A stretch of DNA of 64,000 nucleotides from JAABVY01 sp964627935 (GTDB taxonomy: Bacteria > Zixibacteria > MSB-5A5 > JAABVY01). Below the pieces are notes generated by a model, which searched no databases, was not told the DNA's origin, and was given only the letters and a program-made list of their open reading frames with translations. The stretch covers positions 124,001-188,000 of the forward strand of contig CAZVLB010000002.1 of NCBI GenBank assembly GCA_964627935.1, read 5' to 3'. Below, piece by piece: positions 16,676-24,074 of the stretch (position 1 is its first letter; the number at the start of each line of letters is the position of its first letter). Both the position numbers and the translations under genes were made by a program.

Positions 16676-18868
16676 ATGTCTGACAAATCCGGCCGATTAA
16701 AAATAGCCTTCTTATGGCACATGCATCAGCCATACTACAAGGACTATTTCACGGGCGAGTATGTATTGCCATGGGTGCGCCTGCATGGAGTCAAGGACTA
16801 CCTCGACATGGCGGCCATACTGGAAAAATATCCGCAGATAAAGCAGACTTTCAACTACGTTCCTTCCCTCATAAAACAGATCAATGATTACGTTGAAAAT
16901 GAAGCCCTGGATCATAATCTCTACCTTTGCCGCAAAAAGGCCGAGGATCTGAACGATGACGACAAAATCGAGATCCTGCGCACATTCTTTTCCGCCAATG
17001 TAAAACACATGATTGAGCCCTTTCCGGAGTACAGCCGCCTGTATTCCACCATGAAGGCTTATATCAATGATCCGCAAAGCGCCATAAGCAAATTCTCCGA
17101 TCAGCAATATCTGGATCTGACGGTGCTGGCCAATCTGGTCTGGATCGATCCCATGTTTCGATCCGACAAGCGCATCAAGCCCCTGTTCGAGAAAAACAAG
17201 AATTATACATACGAGGAACGGGATATCCTGCTGGACTTCCACAGGGAGATCCTGGCGCAGATAATACCGAAACATAAGCAGTTGCAGGATAAGAATCAGA
17301 TTGAGGTTTCCTTTTCGCCCTATTATCATCCAATCCTGCCGCTTCTTATAGATACTGATCTGGCCAAAGAGGCTATGCCACGCGTGCGTCTTCCCGAAAA
17401 TCGTTTCAGCCATCCCGAAGATGCCCGCGAGCAGATCAGGCGTTCAGCAGAATTGTATCAGGAACTTTTTGATCGTCCGCTACGAGGTATGTGGCCCTCT
17501 GAAGGGAGTGTGGCCGAGAGCCTCTTGCCGATACTGGCGCAATGCGGGATTGAATGGATTGCCACCGATGAGGAGATATTTTACCAATCAATAAAAAATC
17601 CGCAGGCGCAGGCAACGGCATCGCGGATCGGACGGAATTTTCACAAACCGTTTGTGCTTAAGCGCGACTTTGGTAAGATAGGCATTATCTTCCGGGATCA
17701 TAAGCTATCAGATAGAATCGGCTTTGTCTATTCCTCCTGGGATGCCGATAAGGCGGCCGCAGATTTTATAAATCACCTGGCGACAATCAGGTCTCTTCTT
17801 GAACCGGATCAGATCAGGGATCATGTCGTGCCGGTTATTCTGGATGGCGAAAATGCCTGGGAATACTACGAAAACGATGGTCATGATTTCCTGGATTGCC
17901 TTTATAAGAGCCTGTCCAAAGATGAGCGTTTCGAGACAGTAACAGTATCTGATCTTTTTGCTGAGGATATAGAAAAGCCCAATTTGCCCTATCTTTTCGC
18001 CGGTTCATGGATCAGCCACAATTTCAAGATCTGGATCGGGCACGAGGAGGACAACAAGGCCTGGGACCTGCTCTATGGCGCAAGACAGGCACTGGTTGAC
18101 TATCAGCAGAAAAATCCGGATGCCGATCCGTCTGAGATTGATATGGCCTGGGAGGAGATTTATATCGCCGAGGGTTCCGACTGGTGCTGGTGGTACGGCG
18201 ATGATCATTCCTCGCAGGAGGATGACCTGTTCGATATGATTTTCCGCAGCCATTTGAGCGCCGTTTATTTCATATTGGGCCTCGAGCCGCCCGGTCAGCT
18301 TCTGCAGCCGATCAGGTCATCAAAGGCCGAATCCGCCATCATGCAGCCCTCCAATTTCTTCAGCCCGACTATTGACGGCGAGGTAACCCACTTTTACGAA
18401 TGGTACGATGCCGGATCATTCAACTGCCGCAAGGCGTCATCGACAATGCACCGTGCCGCCAATGTGGTTGAGGAGATTTTCTTCGGTTTCGATGAGGAAA
18501 ATTTCTACTTTCGTCTGGACCTGTTTACGGTGGCTCGCGATGAAACGATCGCCGATTATACATTCGAATTTGAGTTGAAGACCGAGAATATCTATCGTCT
18601 GCGTTGTTCTCATGACAGCGTAATCTTTGAAGCCCGTGGCAAAGAAAAAAAGAAGTTTCAGCAGATTGAATTCAAGGGCAGGGCGGAGCTGAAAAATGTT
18701 GTTGAAATTTCACTGCCGAGAAGGCAAATTGAACTTAATAAGGATTTCGATGTTGCTTTAAGAGTAAGGGTTTTCAAATCTGATCAGATGATCGAGACCT
18801 GGCCGGCAATGGGCCTGATCAATTATCAGGCGCCGACCGAGGATCAGTCGATTTTCTGGCAGGTATGA
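16676..18868 (+). CDS. glycoside hydrolase family 57 alpha-amylase-like protein
   Basis: 730-residue cytoplasmic glucan-active enzyme. The GH57 motif 1 HMHQP is at residues 15-19. Motif 3 GMWPSEGS (271-278) supplies the nucleophile Glu276, and motif 4 WIATDEE supplies the acid/base Asp298. ILDGENAWEYY is motif 5. The C-terminal third (from about residue 560, FFSPTIDGEVTHFYEWYDAG) is a beta-sandwich module that follows the catalytic core in many long GH57 proteins. Likely role: alpha-1,4/1,6-glucan (glycogen) turnover. No signal peptide. It starts 3 bp after the TPR gene. Confidence 0.93.
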   Translation: MSDKSGRLKIAFLWHMHQPYYKDYFTGEYVLPWVRLHGVKDYLDMAAILEKYPQIKQTFNYVPSLIKQINDYVENEALDHNLYLCRKKAEDLNDDDKIEILRTFFSANVKHMIEPFPEYSRLYSTMKAYINDPQSAISKFSDQQYLDLTVLANLVWIDPMFRSDKRIKPLFEKNKNYTYEERDILLDFHREILAQIIPKHKQLQDKNQIEVSFSPYYHPILPLLIDTDLAKEAMPRVRLPENRFSHPEDAREQIRRSAELYQELFDRPLRGMWPSEGSVAESLLPILAQCGIEWIATDEEIFYQSIKNPQAQATASRIGRNFHKPFVLKRDFGKIGIIFRDHKLSDRIGFVYSSWDADKAAADFINHLATIRSLLEPDQIRDHVVPVILDGENAWEYYENDGHDFLDCLYKSLSKDERFETVTVSDLFAEDIEKPNLPYLFAGSWISHNFKIWIGHEEDNKAWDLLYGARQALVDYQQKNPDADPSEIDMAWEEIYIAEGSDWCWWYGDDHSSQEDDLFDMIFRSHLSAVYFILGLEPPGQLLQPIRSSKAESAIMQPSNFFSPTIDGEVTHFYEWYDAGSFNCRKASSTMHRAANVVEEIFFGFDEENFYFRLDLFTVARDETIADYTFEFELKTENIYRLRCSHDSVIFEARGKEKKKFQQIEFKGRAELKNVVEISLPRRQIELNKDFDVALRVRVFKSDQMIETWPAMGLINYQAPTEDQSIFWQV

Positions 18869-18877
18869 GGGTGATTC

Positions 18878-19234
18878 ATGAATGAAATGAATATCGGCGG
18901 TTACACGCCCGAGGAGCTTGAAGAGGGCAGATCTGCGGCGATCTTATCATACATACCTTTTGTATGCCTGGTCCCGTTTATCAAATGGAAAGACAATCGT
19001 TTTGTACAGGCCCATGCCCGTCAGGGGCTGGCCCTGTTTGTTGTCGAACTCGTTGTTCTCTTCCTGCTGATCCCCGGGCTGGCAGCCCTGATCCTGAAGC
19101 TCATCCTGACTGCCGCAATAGTACTTTCTATAATCGGCATCACCTTTGTATTGCAGGAAAAGGACTGGCGTATTCCGGTTATCGGCGACTGGATCGATGA
19201 TAAGCTCAGAGAAAACCGCCACAGCGATTTTTAG
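18878..19234 (+). CDS. Tic20/DUF4870-like small membrane protein
   Basis: 118 residues with three or four hydrophobic helices. ILSYIPFVCLVPF opens the first helix, followed by the conserved short loop FVQAHARQGLALFVVELVV, then ILKLILTAAIVLSIIGI and an amphipathic end (DWRIPVIGDWIDDKL). This pattern (SYIP, FHARQG, PxxGxWI) is typical of the Tic20-like/DUF4870 family of uncharacterised bacterial membrane proteins. It sits between the GH57 and M48 genes. Confidence 0.8.
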   Translation: MNEMNIGGYTPEELEEGRSAAILSYIPFVCLVPFIKWKDNRFVQAHARQGLALFVVELVVLFLLIPGLAALILKLILTAAIVLSIIGITFVLQEKDWRIPVIGDWIDDKLRENRHSDF

Positions 19235-19256
19235 CAAAAAACAAAGGGAGAAAAAA

Positions 19257-20066
19257 ATGAAAAGGCATGGGTTGATTCTGTTTGCCTTGTCGCTTATGAT
19301 TTTATGGCTTTCCTGCGCAACTACCGGCCCCGGAGGGGAGAAGGACCTGATTCTTATTTCCACCGAGCAGGAAGTCGCCCTGGGCAAAGACTTCCATCAG
19401 GAGGTCATGAAACAATATGAGGTTTACGATAACCAGGCCTGGCAGGATTATTTCGCGCGTATAGGTGAAGAAATCGTGGCAGTCAGCGACCGCAAGGATC
19501 TCGATTACACATTTACGGTAATAAATTCGGAAGATATAAACGCTTTCGCCGTTCCCGGGGGTTACATTTACATCTTTACCGGACTTCTTGATATCATAGA
19601 AAACGAGGCCCAGCTGGCGGCGGTGACCTCGCATGAAATCTCTCATGTGGTGGCCCGGCACAGTGTCAAACGCCTGCAGCAGGTGCTTGGATTCTCGCTT
19701 TTATACCAGATCGTGATCGGTGAATCATCATCGCAGGCCCTGGATGCCGCCATTGGGTTGGGGCTCAATGTCGCGCTTTCAGGCTATTCACGCGAATATG
19801 AACGTGAGGCGGATGAATACGGGGTGTTTTATATGGAAAAAGCAGGTTTCAATCCTCTTGGGGCTAAACAGCTGTTTCTGAATATGAAGGAGGCTTCTAA
19901 GGGTGAGGGAGAGCACAGCTTTTTTGAAAATATGTTCGCCACTCATCCGGAAACAAATGAGCGCATCGAGGATGTTACCCGTTTTGCCAACGAATATGCA
20001 GATAGTGTTATAAATCGTGATATGAATAGAGATTATTACCAGCAGATGAAAGCACAATTGCCCTGA
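19257..20066 (+). CDS. M48 family metalloprotease, lipoprotein (LoiP/BepA-like)
   Basis: 269 residues. The signal sequence ends in the lipobox WLSC, predicting acylation at Cys20. The zinc motif HEISH is at residues 126-130 and the third-ligand region is READEYG further on; NAFAVPGGYIYIFTGLL before the motif is the family's substrate-edge strand. Periplasmic M48 proteases of this type clear misfolded outer-membrane proteins. The frame is open from 19146, but ATG 19257 is chosen because AAGGGAG precedes it and the signal peptide begins there. Last gene of the run starting at 15917. Confidence 0.92.
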   Translation: MKRHGLILFALSLMILWLSCATTGPGGEKDLILISTEQEVALGKDFHQEVMKQYEVYDNQAWQDYFARIGEEIVAVSDRKDLDYTFTVINSEDINAFAVPGGYIYIFTGLLDIIENEAQLAAVTSHEISHVVARHSVKRLQQVLGFSLLYQIVIGESSSQALDAAIGLGLNVALSGYSREYEREADEYGVFYMEKAGFNPLGAKQLFLNMKEASKGEGEHSFFENMFATHPETNERIEDVTRFANEYADSVINRDMNRDYYQQMKAQLP

Positions 20067-20200
20067 TTTCGCAGCTCTCGATTAGATCTTCATTAAAGCA
20101 TCTATTCAGCCTATAAATACCAAACGGTATCTTCCGGAAAACCGTACCAATTTAAAGATTACTTTAGTGGTAATATATCGAGCGGGAGATTTCAGGGAAG

Positions 20201-20581
20201 ATGATCACAGAGCCGTATACCCGGCTAAATGGGAAGAGCCACACTAAGACTGTCAATCATCATTTTCATGTTGAAACAAAATCCGGGGAATTATGGATCG
20301 GCAGGTTGATTATGGGCTGTAGTTCAGGCCTTTTTAACCGATTTTTAATCCATTTCAAATGTAAACATCCGATCATTCCGGCCGATGCAAAAAATATAAG
20401 CATGAGTAAAATTTTTGTTGACTGTTCATTAAAAAATCAATATCTGGAGTTAAACTTGAGAGAAAACCACCATATGTGGTATGAAGGGTCAACATTCATG
20501 GGGATGAATTACAGCACTAAAACTACCTACCGGGGTGAAAATTTGAACAGCGTTCCAAGTCGAAACGGGAAAGGAGCTTAA
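20201..20581 (+). CDS. doubtful hypothetical protein
   Basis: 126 codons in a gene-poor stretch. The product has no signal peptide or membrane helix and no domain I recognise; a C-terminal VDCSLKNQYLELNLRE...WYEGSTFMGM stretch looks like alternating beta strands. The only purine-rich sequences upstream (GGGAG and an AGGGAAG that touches the ATG) are poorly spaced. Amino-acid composition (many His, Asn, Lys, Cys) differs from neighbouring proteins. It may be a decayed gene or not coding at all. Confidence 0.3.
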   Translation: MITEPYTRLNGKSHTKTVNHHFHVETKSGELWIGRLIMGCSSGLFNRFLIHFKCKHPIIPADAKNISMSKIFVDCSLKNQYLELNLRENHHMWYEGSTFMGMNYSTKTTYRGENLNSVPSRNGKGA

Positions 20582-20724
20582 CGATAAAATAGGGGGATTT
20601 CCCAATAATTTGATCAAATTTTGAAGTGGGATAAGAGGTTACTCGACTAAAGAAAACAGATTCTCTATAAAAAAGTTCAGTCAGCACTTTTCTGAGAAAA
20701 CATTAATGCTCAAGAGCTTACATC

Positions 20725-20805
20725 GTAGGCTCGAATGGGTTGCGCCCGCTGGGCGGCCATTTGTCTCAAATTGAACGAGAGTGGCACCCGCATTGCGAAT
20801 CCTAC
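20725..20805 (+). ncRNA. candidate structured RNA, three-way junction
   Basis: Folded by eye. P1: GTAGG (20725-20729) with CCTAC (20801-20805), TCG with CGA (20796-20798), AAT with ATT (20792-20794), and GGGT (20737-20740) with ACCC (20786-20789). P2: CGCCC/GGGCG (20743-20755) closed by a GCT loop. P3: GCCA (20756-20759) with TGGC (20782-20785), and TCTC (20764-20767) with GAGA (20777-20780). P2, P3 and the P1 return strand are directly adjacent, leaving a 2-nt joint only between P1 and P2. It lies 43 bp before the PorV-like start, so it could be a leader element. No known RNA family was recognised. Confidence 0.4.
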
Positions 20806-20847
20806 AAGTGGAGTAGGGTAAAAACACCAAACGCAAGGCGGGTTGTC

Positions 20848-21795
20848 ATGAGGGCAAGGCACTTAAAGGTTAAGGTTGTTAATTATATGATAGGGATATT
20901 TTTAGTTCTTTCAATACTGGCCAGCACGGCCGGGGGCCAGATTGGCCTTGGGAGTGGGGCATCATCCGCCGCAATCTTAAACGCTGAGATAGGGAGCCGG
21001 GCAACATCACTGGGAGGCGCTTTCACGGCCTTTTCAGATGATGCCACCGCGCCGTTCTGGAACCCATCCGGGCTTTCCAATCTCAGCTCCATTGAACTGA
21101 AATTCGGCCACAGCACCTGGTATCAGGATATCAGCATAAATTATCTGGGAGCCGCGATTCCTCTTTCGAACAGGTTTACATCGGGTATCGGCGTAGCCTA
21201 TGTCGATTATGGCGATTTTCAGGCCTACAGCGCCGATGATCAGCCGATGGGTGAATTTTCGGGGCATAATATAGTATTATCATTCTCTCTGGCATATAAA
21301 CTGGCCGACAAGATTTCCCTGGGCGTGACTGCCAAGGGTATTTCCGAGAAGCTTGAGGAGGCCTCGGCGACCGGTTACGCTTTCGATTTCGGTACCCGTT
21401 ATGACAATGGTCTGGTTTCGATCGGCCTGGTGGCGAAAAATATCGGCTCCGGATTGAAGTATGAGCATGAAAAAGAAGCACTGCCTTCGAAAATATCAGC
21501 AGGAATCGGTCTGCGCACATTTGATGGGCGCCTGCGCCTGGCCGGGGATGTAGATGTTCCTCATGACGGCTTCGTGAGTATGCATCAGGGCGTCGAGTAT
21601 CTCTATATGAACACTATTTTCCTGCGAAGCGGCTATACCCATCATTTCAGCGAAATCGATGATGTCGGTCGCGATGGTTTGGTTTATGGGTTTGGTTTGA
21701 AGGTCCTGTTGGGGACTATCGATTACTCGTTTATGCCTAACGGCGATTACGGTTCAATTCATAAACTGGACTTTTCATTCAGCTTCGGCAAGTAA
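20848..21795 (+). CDS. PorV/PorQ family outer-membrane protein
   Basis: About 315 residues from ATG 20848 (ATG 20887 is an alternative that starts closer to the hydrophobic core). The signal peptide is MIGIFLVLSILASTAGGQ-like. The mature N-terminus, IGSRATSLGGAFTAFSDDATA followed by FWNPSGLS, is the PorV/UPF0164 signature. Regular alternating strands follow, to a terminal FSFSFGK. The frame is open further upstream to 20740, but that part coincides with the structured RNA candidate and has no export character. PorV-type proteins serve as outer-membrane cargo shuttles in T9SS lineages; smaller relatives are simply barrel proteins of unknown function. Confidence 0.82.
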   Translation: MRARHLKVKVVNYMIGIFLVLSILASTAGGQIGLGSGASSAAILNAEIGSRATSLGGAFTAFSDDATAPFWNPSGLSNLSSIELKFGHSTWYQDISINYLGAAIPLSNRFTSGIGVAYVDYGDFQAYSADDQPMGEFSGHNIVLSFSLAYKLADKISLGVTAKGISEKLEEASATGYAFDFGTRYDNGLVSIGLVAKNIGSGLKYEHEKEALPSKISAGIGLRTFDGRLRLAGDVDVPHDGFVSMHQGVEYLYMNTIFLRSGYTHHFSEIDDVGRDGLVYGFGLKVLLGTIDYSFMPNGDYGSIHKLDFSFSFGK

Positions 21796-22010
21796 AATAA
21801 GCCGTTTGTCCACAGTATAAGTATCTTTACATAGGGGCTAAATATATACAGCACTTGCAAATAGTGCATCCTCGTGCGGATAATTGTGCATTCTTTTGCA
21901 GTTTATCTGATAGTGTATTCAATAATCGGAAATCCTACCATTTCGTCCTCATTCTAATCTAAAAAAATTATATAGTTCTATTTCTTTCAGACGTTTCATT
22001 CTGCACCCAT

Positions 22011-22080
22011 ATTTTGTTTAGTATCATATATTTATGAAATATTGAACGGCACGAAACAAAATAGGACAATATTTGTTTTG
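22011..22080. repeat. ATTTTGTTT repeats, candidate activator binding sites
   Basis: ATTTTGTTT at 22011-22019 is repeated exactly in inverted orientation (AAACAAAAT at 22054-22062). A related ATTTGTTTTG lies at 22071-22080. The repeats are about 25-95 bp upstream of the -24 box, a normal position for enhancer sites of sigma-54 activators. Confidence 0.35.
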
Positions 22081-22105
22081 ATAAACAACCATCGCACAGG
22101 GACTG

Positions 22106-22121
22106 TGGCAAAGCTTTTGCT
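22106..22121 (+). promoter_or_regulatory. sigma-54 (RpoN) -24/-12 promoter
   Basis: The element TGGCAAAGCTTTTGCT has GG at 22107-22108 and GC at 22119-22120 with exactly 10 bp between, matching TGGCA-N6-TTGCT. The predicted start is near 22133, giving a leader of about 54 nt to the ATG at 22187, which has an AGGAGG ribosome site. Confidence 0.8.
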
Positions 22122-22186
22122 ATAAACTAAGTGCAAGAGTTACATATCAAAAAGGAGAGCATTATTACAGGAGGAATAGATACCCA

Positions 22187-23164
22187 ATGAGACTGAAAGT
22201 TCTTTTTAAAGATCAACCGCTCAAAAGAAATGACAGCCTCAATCACAATCGGGATCTGACAATATCGATTGGCGGAACCGGACCTGTGTCATTCTGGCAG
22301 CCGATTCGGTATCTTGGAAACCGCCTTAGGCTTGGAATTTCCAAAGGTCTGAATAGATTTTACTCCCGGACAGAATACCTGTTTCTGGATCTTATACTGA
22401 GTAACATCATTTTAATGGCATATATGGCTGGAACAGTGGCCCTGCCGCGTGGCAGATCATTTGATTTGTCATTTGGCAAAATCGGTCATTATCTCGGCCT
22501 GTCCATTAAGAAATCGATTGATTTTCTCGGTTCGTTGTTTGGGCTGATACTTCTAATGCCACTATTTCTGATAGTGGCAATCCTGATCAAGCTGGATTCG
22601 CCCGGGCCTGTTTTCTACACCCAGGTGCGCACCGGCATAAATCGCAGGAAGAGTAGTCGTCGCGAGAATTCATGCTATAATTTCGCAGACCGTCGCAAAA
22701 GAGACCGAAGGAGAATCGACAATTTCGGCAAGCCGTTCAAGGTTTATAAATTCCGCACAATGGTTGACAAAGCCGAGAAGAAGTGCGGCCCGACCTGGGC
22801 GATTGCCAATGATCCTCGCATCACGCGTGTGGGCGCATTTATGCGCAAGACCCGTCTGGATGAATTGCCACAGCTTATCAATGTGCTTAAGGGCGACATG
22901 AGCCTCATCGGCCCTCGTCCGGAACGTCCCGTATTCATCAAGGAACTGGTCACGCAGGTTGACGGATATGAGAATCGCCTTCTGGTCAAGCCGGGTATAA
23001 CCGGCCTGGCGCAGGTTGAAAACGGTTATGATACCTCGGTTGATTCGGTCAAAAACAAGGTCGCGTATGACCTGCAGTATATCAGAAAATGGTCGCTCTG
23101 GGAGGATATAAAAATTCTATTTAAAACGGTTATCGTAGTGATAACCGGTAAAGGAGCCTTCTAA
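22187..23164 (+). CDS. polyprenyl-phosphate sugar phosphotransferase (bacterial sugar transferase)
   Basis: 325 residues. Two hydrophobic segments (about 65-86 and 112-135) precede the catalytic domain, whose parts are intact: SPGPVFYTQVR, GKPFKVYKFRTM, RKTRLDELPQLINVLKGDMSLIGPRPE and KPGITGLAQV. Such enzymes load the first sugar phosphate onto undecaprenyl phosphate to start exopolysaccharide or glycan synthesis at the inner membrane. Between the QVR and GKPF motifs lies a strongly basic insert (about residues 152-178, RRKSSRRENS ... DRRKRDRRRIDN). The gene stands alone between a sigma-54 promoter and a strong terminator. Inference: surface glycan synthesis regulated by one of the NtrC-type activators downstream. 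Confidence 0.93.
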   Translation: MRLKVLFKDQPLKRNDSLNHNRDLTISIGGTGPVSFWQPIRYLGNRLRLGISKGLNRFYSRTEYLFLDLILSNIILMAYMAGTVALPRGRSFDLSFGKIGHYLGLSIKKSIDFLGSLFGLILLMPLFLIVAILIKLDSPGPVFYTQVRTGINRRKSSRRENSCYNFADRRKRDRRRIDNFGKPFKVYKFRTMVDKAEKKCGPTWAIANDPRITRVGAFMRKTRLDELPQLINVLKGDMSLIGPRPERPVFIKELVTQVDGYENRLLVKPGITGLAQVENGYDTSVDSVKNKVAYDLQYIRKWSLWEDIKILFKTVIVVITGKGAF

Positions 23165-23180
23165 CCTTTTGGTGCTGACT

Positions 23181-23220
23181 GAAAGCCGGGTCATTCCCCA
23201 TGGCCCGGCTTTCTTTTTTT
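23181..23220 (+). terminator. rho-independent terminator after the sugar transferase
   Basis: A 10-bp perfect stem GAAAGCCGGG/CCCGGCTTTC (23181-23190 and 23204-23213), then seven T residues. Confidence 0.95.
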
Positions 23221-23281
23221 GTTTCTTATGAACAGGGAAGATATTTAAGACGCGTACGAGCTTGATATACATTGTTTTTTC

Positions 23282-23310
23282 TTGCTAAACACTTTAGCAT
23301 GGGCTATATT
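23282..23310 (+). promoter_or_regulatory. promoter with overlapping palindromic operator for the PEGA-PrsK/R operon
   Basis: TTGCTA (23282-23287), a 17-bp spacer and TATATT (23305-23310) form a plausible sigma-70 promoter. A perfect palindrome TGCTAAA-CAC-TTTAGCA (23283-23299) covers the -35 and most of the spacer, where a repressor would block RNA polymerase. Confidence 0.6.
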
Positions 23311-23349
23311 TATACGACTTTTTATGATAACAGGGAAGTTGGGGGATTT

Positions 23350-24063
23350 ATGCTTTTAAGGATTTGCCTTTTACTAACAACACTACTGATTTCGAGCCTG
23401 CCAGGACAGGCGGGCGGCACTCTTGAGGTAACCTCTGATCCACCCGGTACAACGGTAATGCTTGAGGGTGATTTTGACCTGATCGGTGTAACTCCTACCG
23501 TCTTTACTCAGCCTTTAACCGGGACATATGAGCTCAAGGCCAGCCGTGAGGGCTATGAAAGTTACAGCACCAGGCTGACCCTAACAGGCTCGTCACCATT
23601 AGCGGTAAACATCAAGCTGGCGCCCAAGACCCGTTTCAAGGCCTTTATACGGTCCGCTGTGATACCCGGATGGGGTCAGTTTTACGCCGGTGACAATACC
23701 CGTGGAGTGCTTTTCGGCCTTTCCAGCCTGGCATCGGGAGTTGCTGTTCTTCTGGCCGAGGATGATTTTCAGTCCAAGCAGGATACTTACGAGGATGCAC
23801 TGGCTGAATTCAATGAAGCGCGTTCTATCGAGCGCAAAAAGGAGTTGGAGGAGCAGGTCGACAATGCCCGTCAGGAGGCCTATGATGCCGAGACTGTGCG
23901 CAATGTAACGCTGGGTGTGCTTGGTGCTGTGTGGGTTTACAATATGCTCGATGCGATCATATTCTTTCCCGATCGGCGCTATGAAGCGTATTCGCCCCGT
24001 GTCAGCCTGGATACGGGACATGATTTTTCCAGAATAGGACTGGCTTTAAACTTTAGTTTTTAG
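23350..24063 (+). CDS. PEGA domain envelope protein with DUF5683-like C-terminus
   Basis: 237 residues from ATG 23350, preceded by a GGGGGA ribosome site (the frame opens at 23272). A signal peptide (MLLRICLLLTTLLISSLPGQA) leads into a PEGA domain (about 25-90: GTLEVTSDPPGTTVMLEG ... ASREGYESYSTRLTL). A second module opens with FIRSAVIPGWGQFYAGDNTRG, the DUF5683/'P-G-x-GQ-x-Y' membrane motif, followed by hydrophobic helices around an acidic-basic coiled stretch. Probably an envelope protein of unknown role. First gene of a five-gene operon ending in the PrsK/PrsR-like pair. Confidence 0.8.
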   Translation: MLLRICLLLTTLLISSLPGQAGGTLEVTSDPPGTTVMLEGDFDLIGVTPTVFTQPLTGTYELKASREGYESYSTRLTLTGSSPLAVNIKLAPKTRFKAFIRSAVIPGWGQFYAGDNTRGVLFGLSSLASGVAVLLAEDDFQSKQDTYEDALAEFNEARSIERKKELEEQVDNARQEAYDAETVRNVTLGVLGAVWVYNMLDAIIFFPDRRYEAYSPRVSLDTGHDFSRIGLALNFSF

Positions 24064-24074
24064 GTGACAGGATC

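Larger units (their letters stand above)
20067..20847. other. gene-poor region with one doubtful ORF and a structured segment
   Basis: About 780 bp between the M48 gene and the PorV-like gene. It holds a doubtful 126-codon ORF (20201-20581) and a segment able to fold into a three-way junction (20725-20805), described separately. A short hairpin is possible at 20592-20603. No tRNA, terminator or clear promoter was found. Confidence 0.6.
21796..22186. other. long regulatory region before the sugar transferase
   Basis: 391 bp without an ORF. Besides the sigma-54 promoter at 22106-22121 it contains AT-rich DNA and repeated ATTTTGTTT-type elements at 22011-22080, listed separately. Confidence 0.6.

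Noticed and set aside
20725..20805. Integron attC site or tRNA-like fold as explanation of the hairpin
   Set aside because: The ends GTAGG/CCTAC do not match the attC core (GTTRRRY/RYYYAAC), no integrase is near, and the stems do not fit a tRNA cloverleaf.
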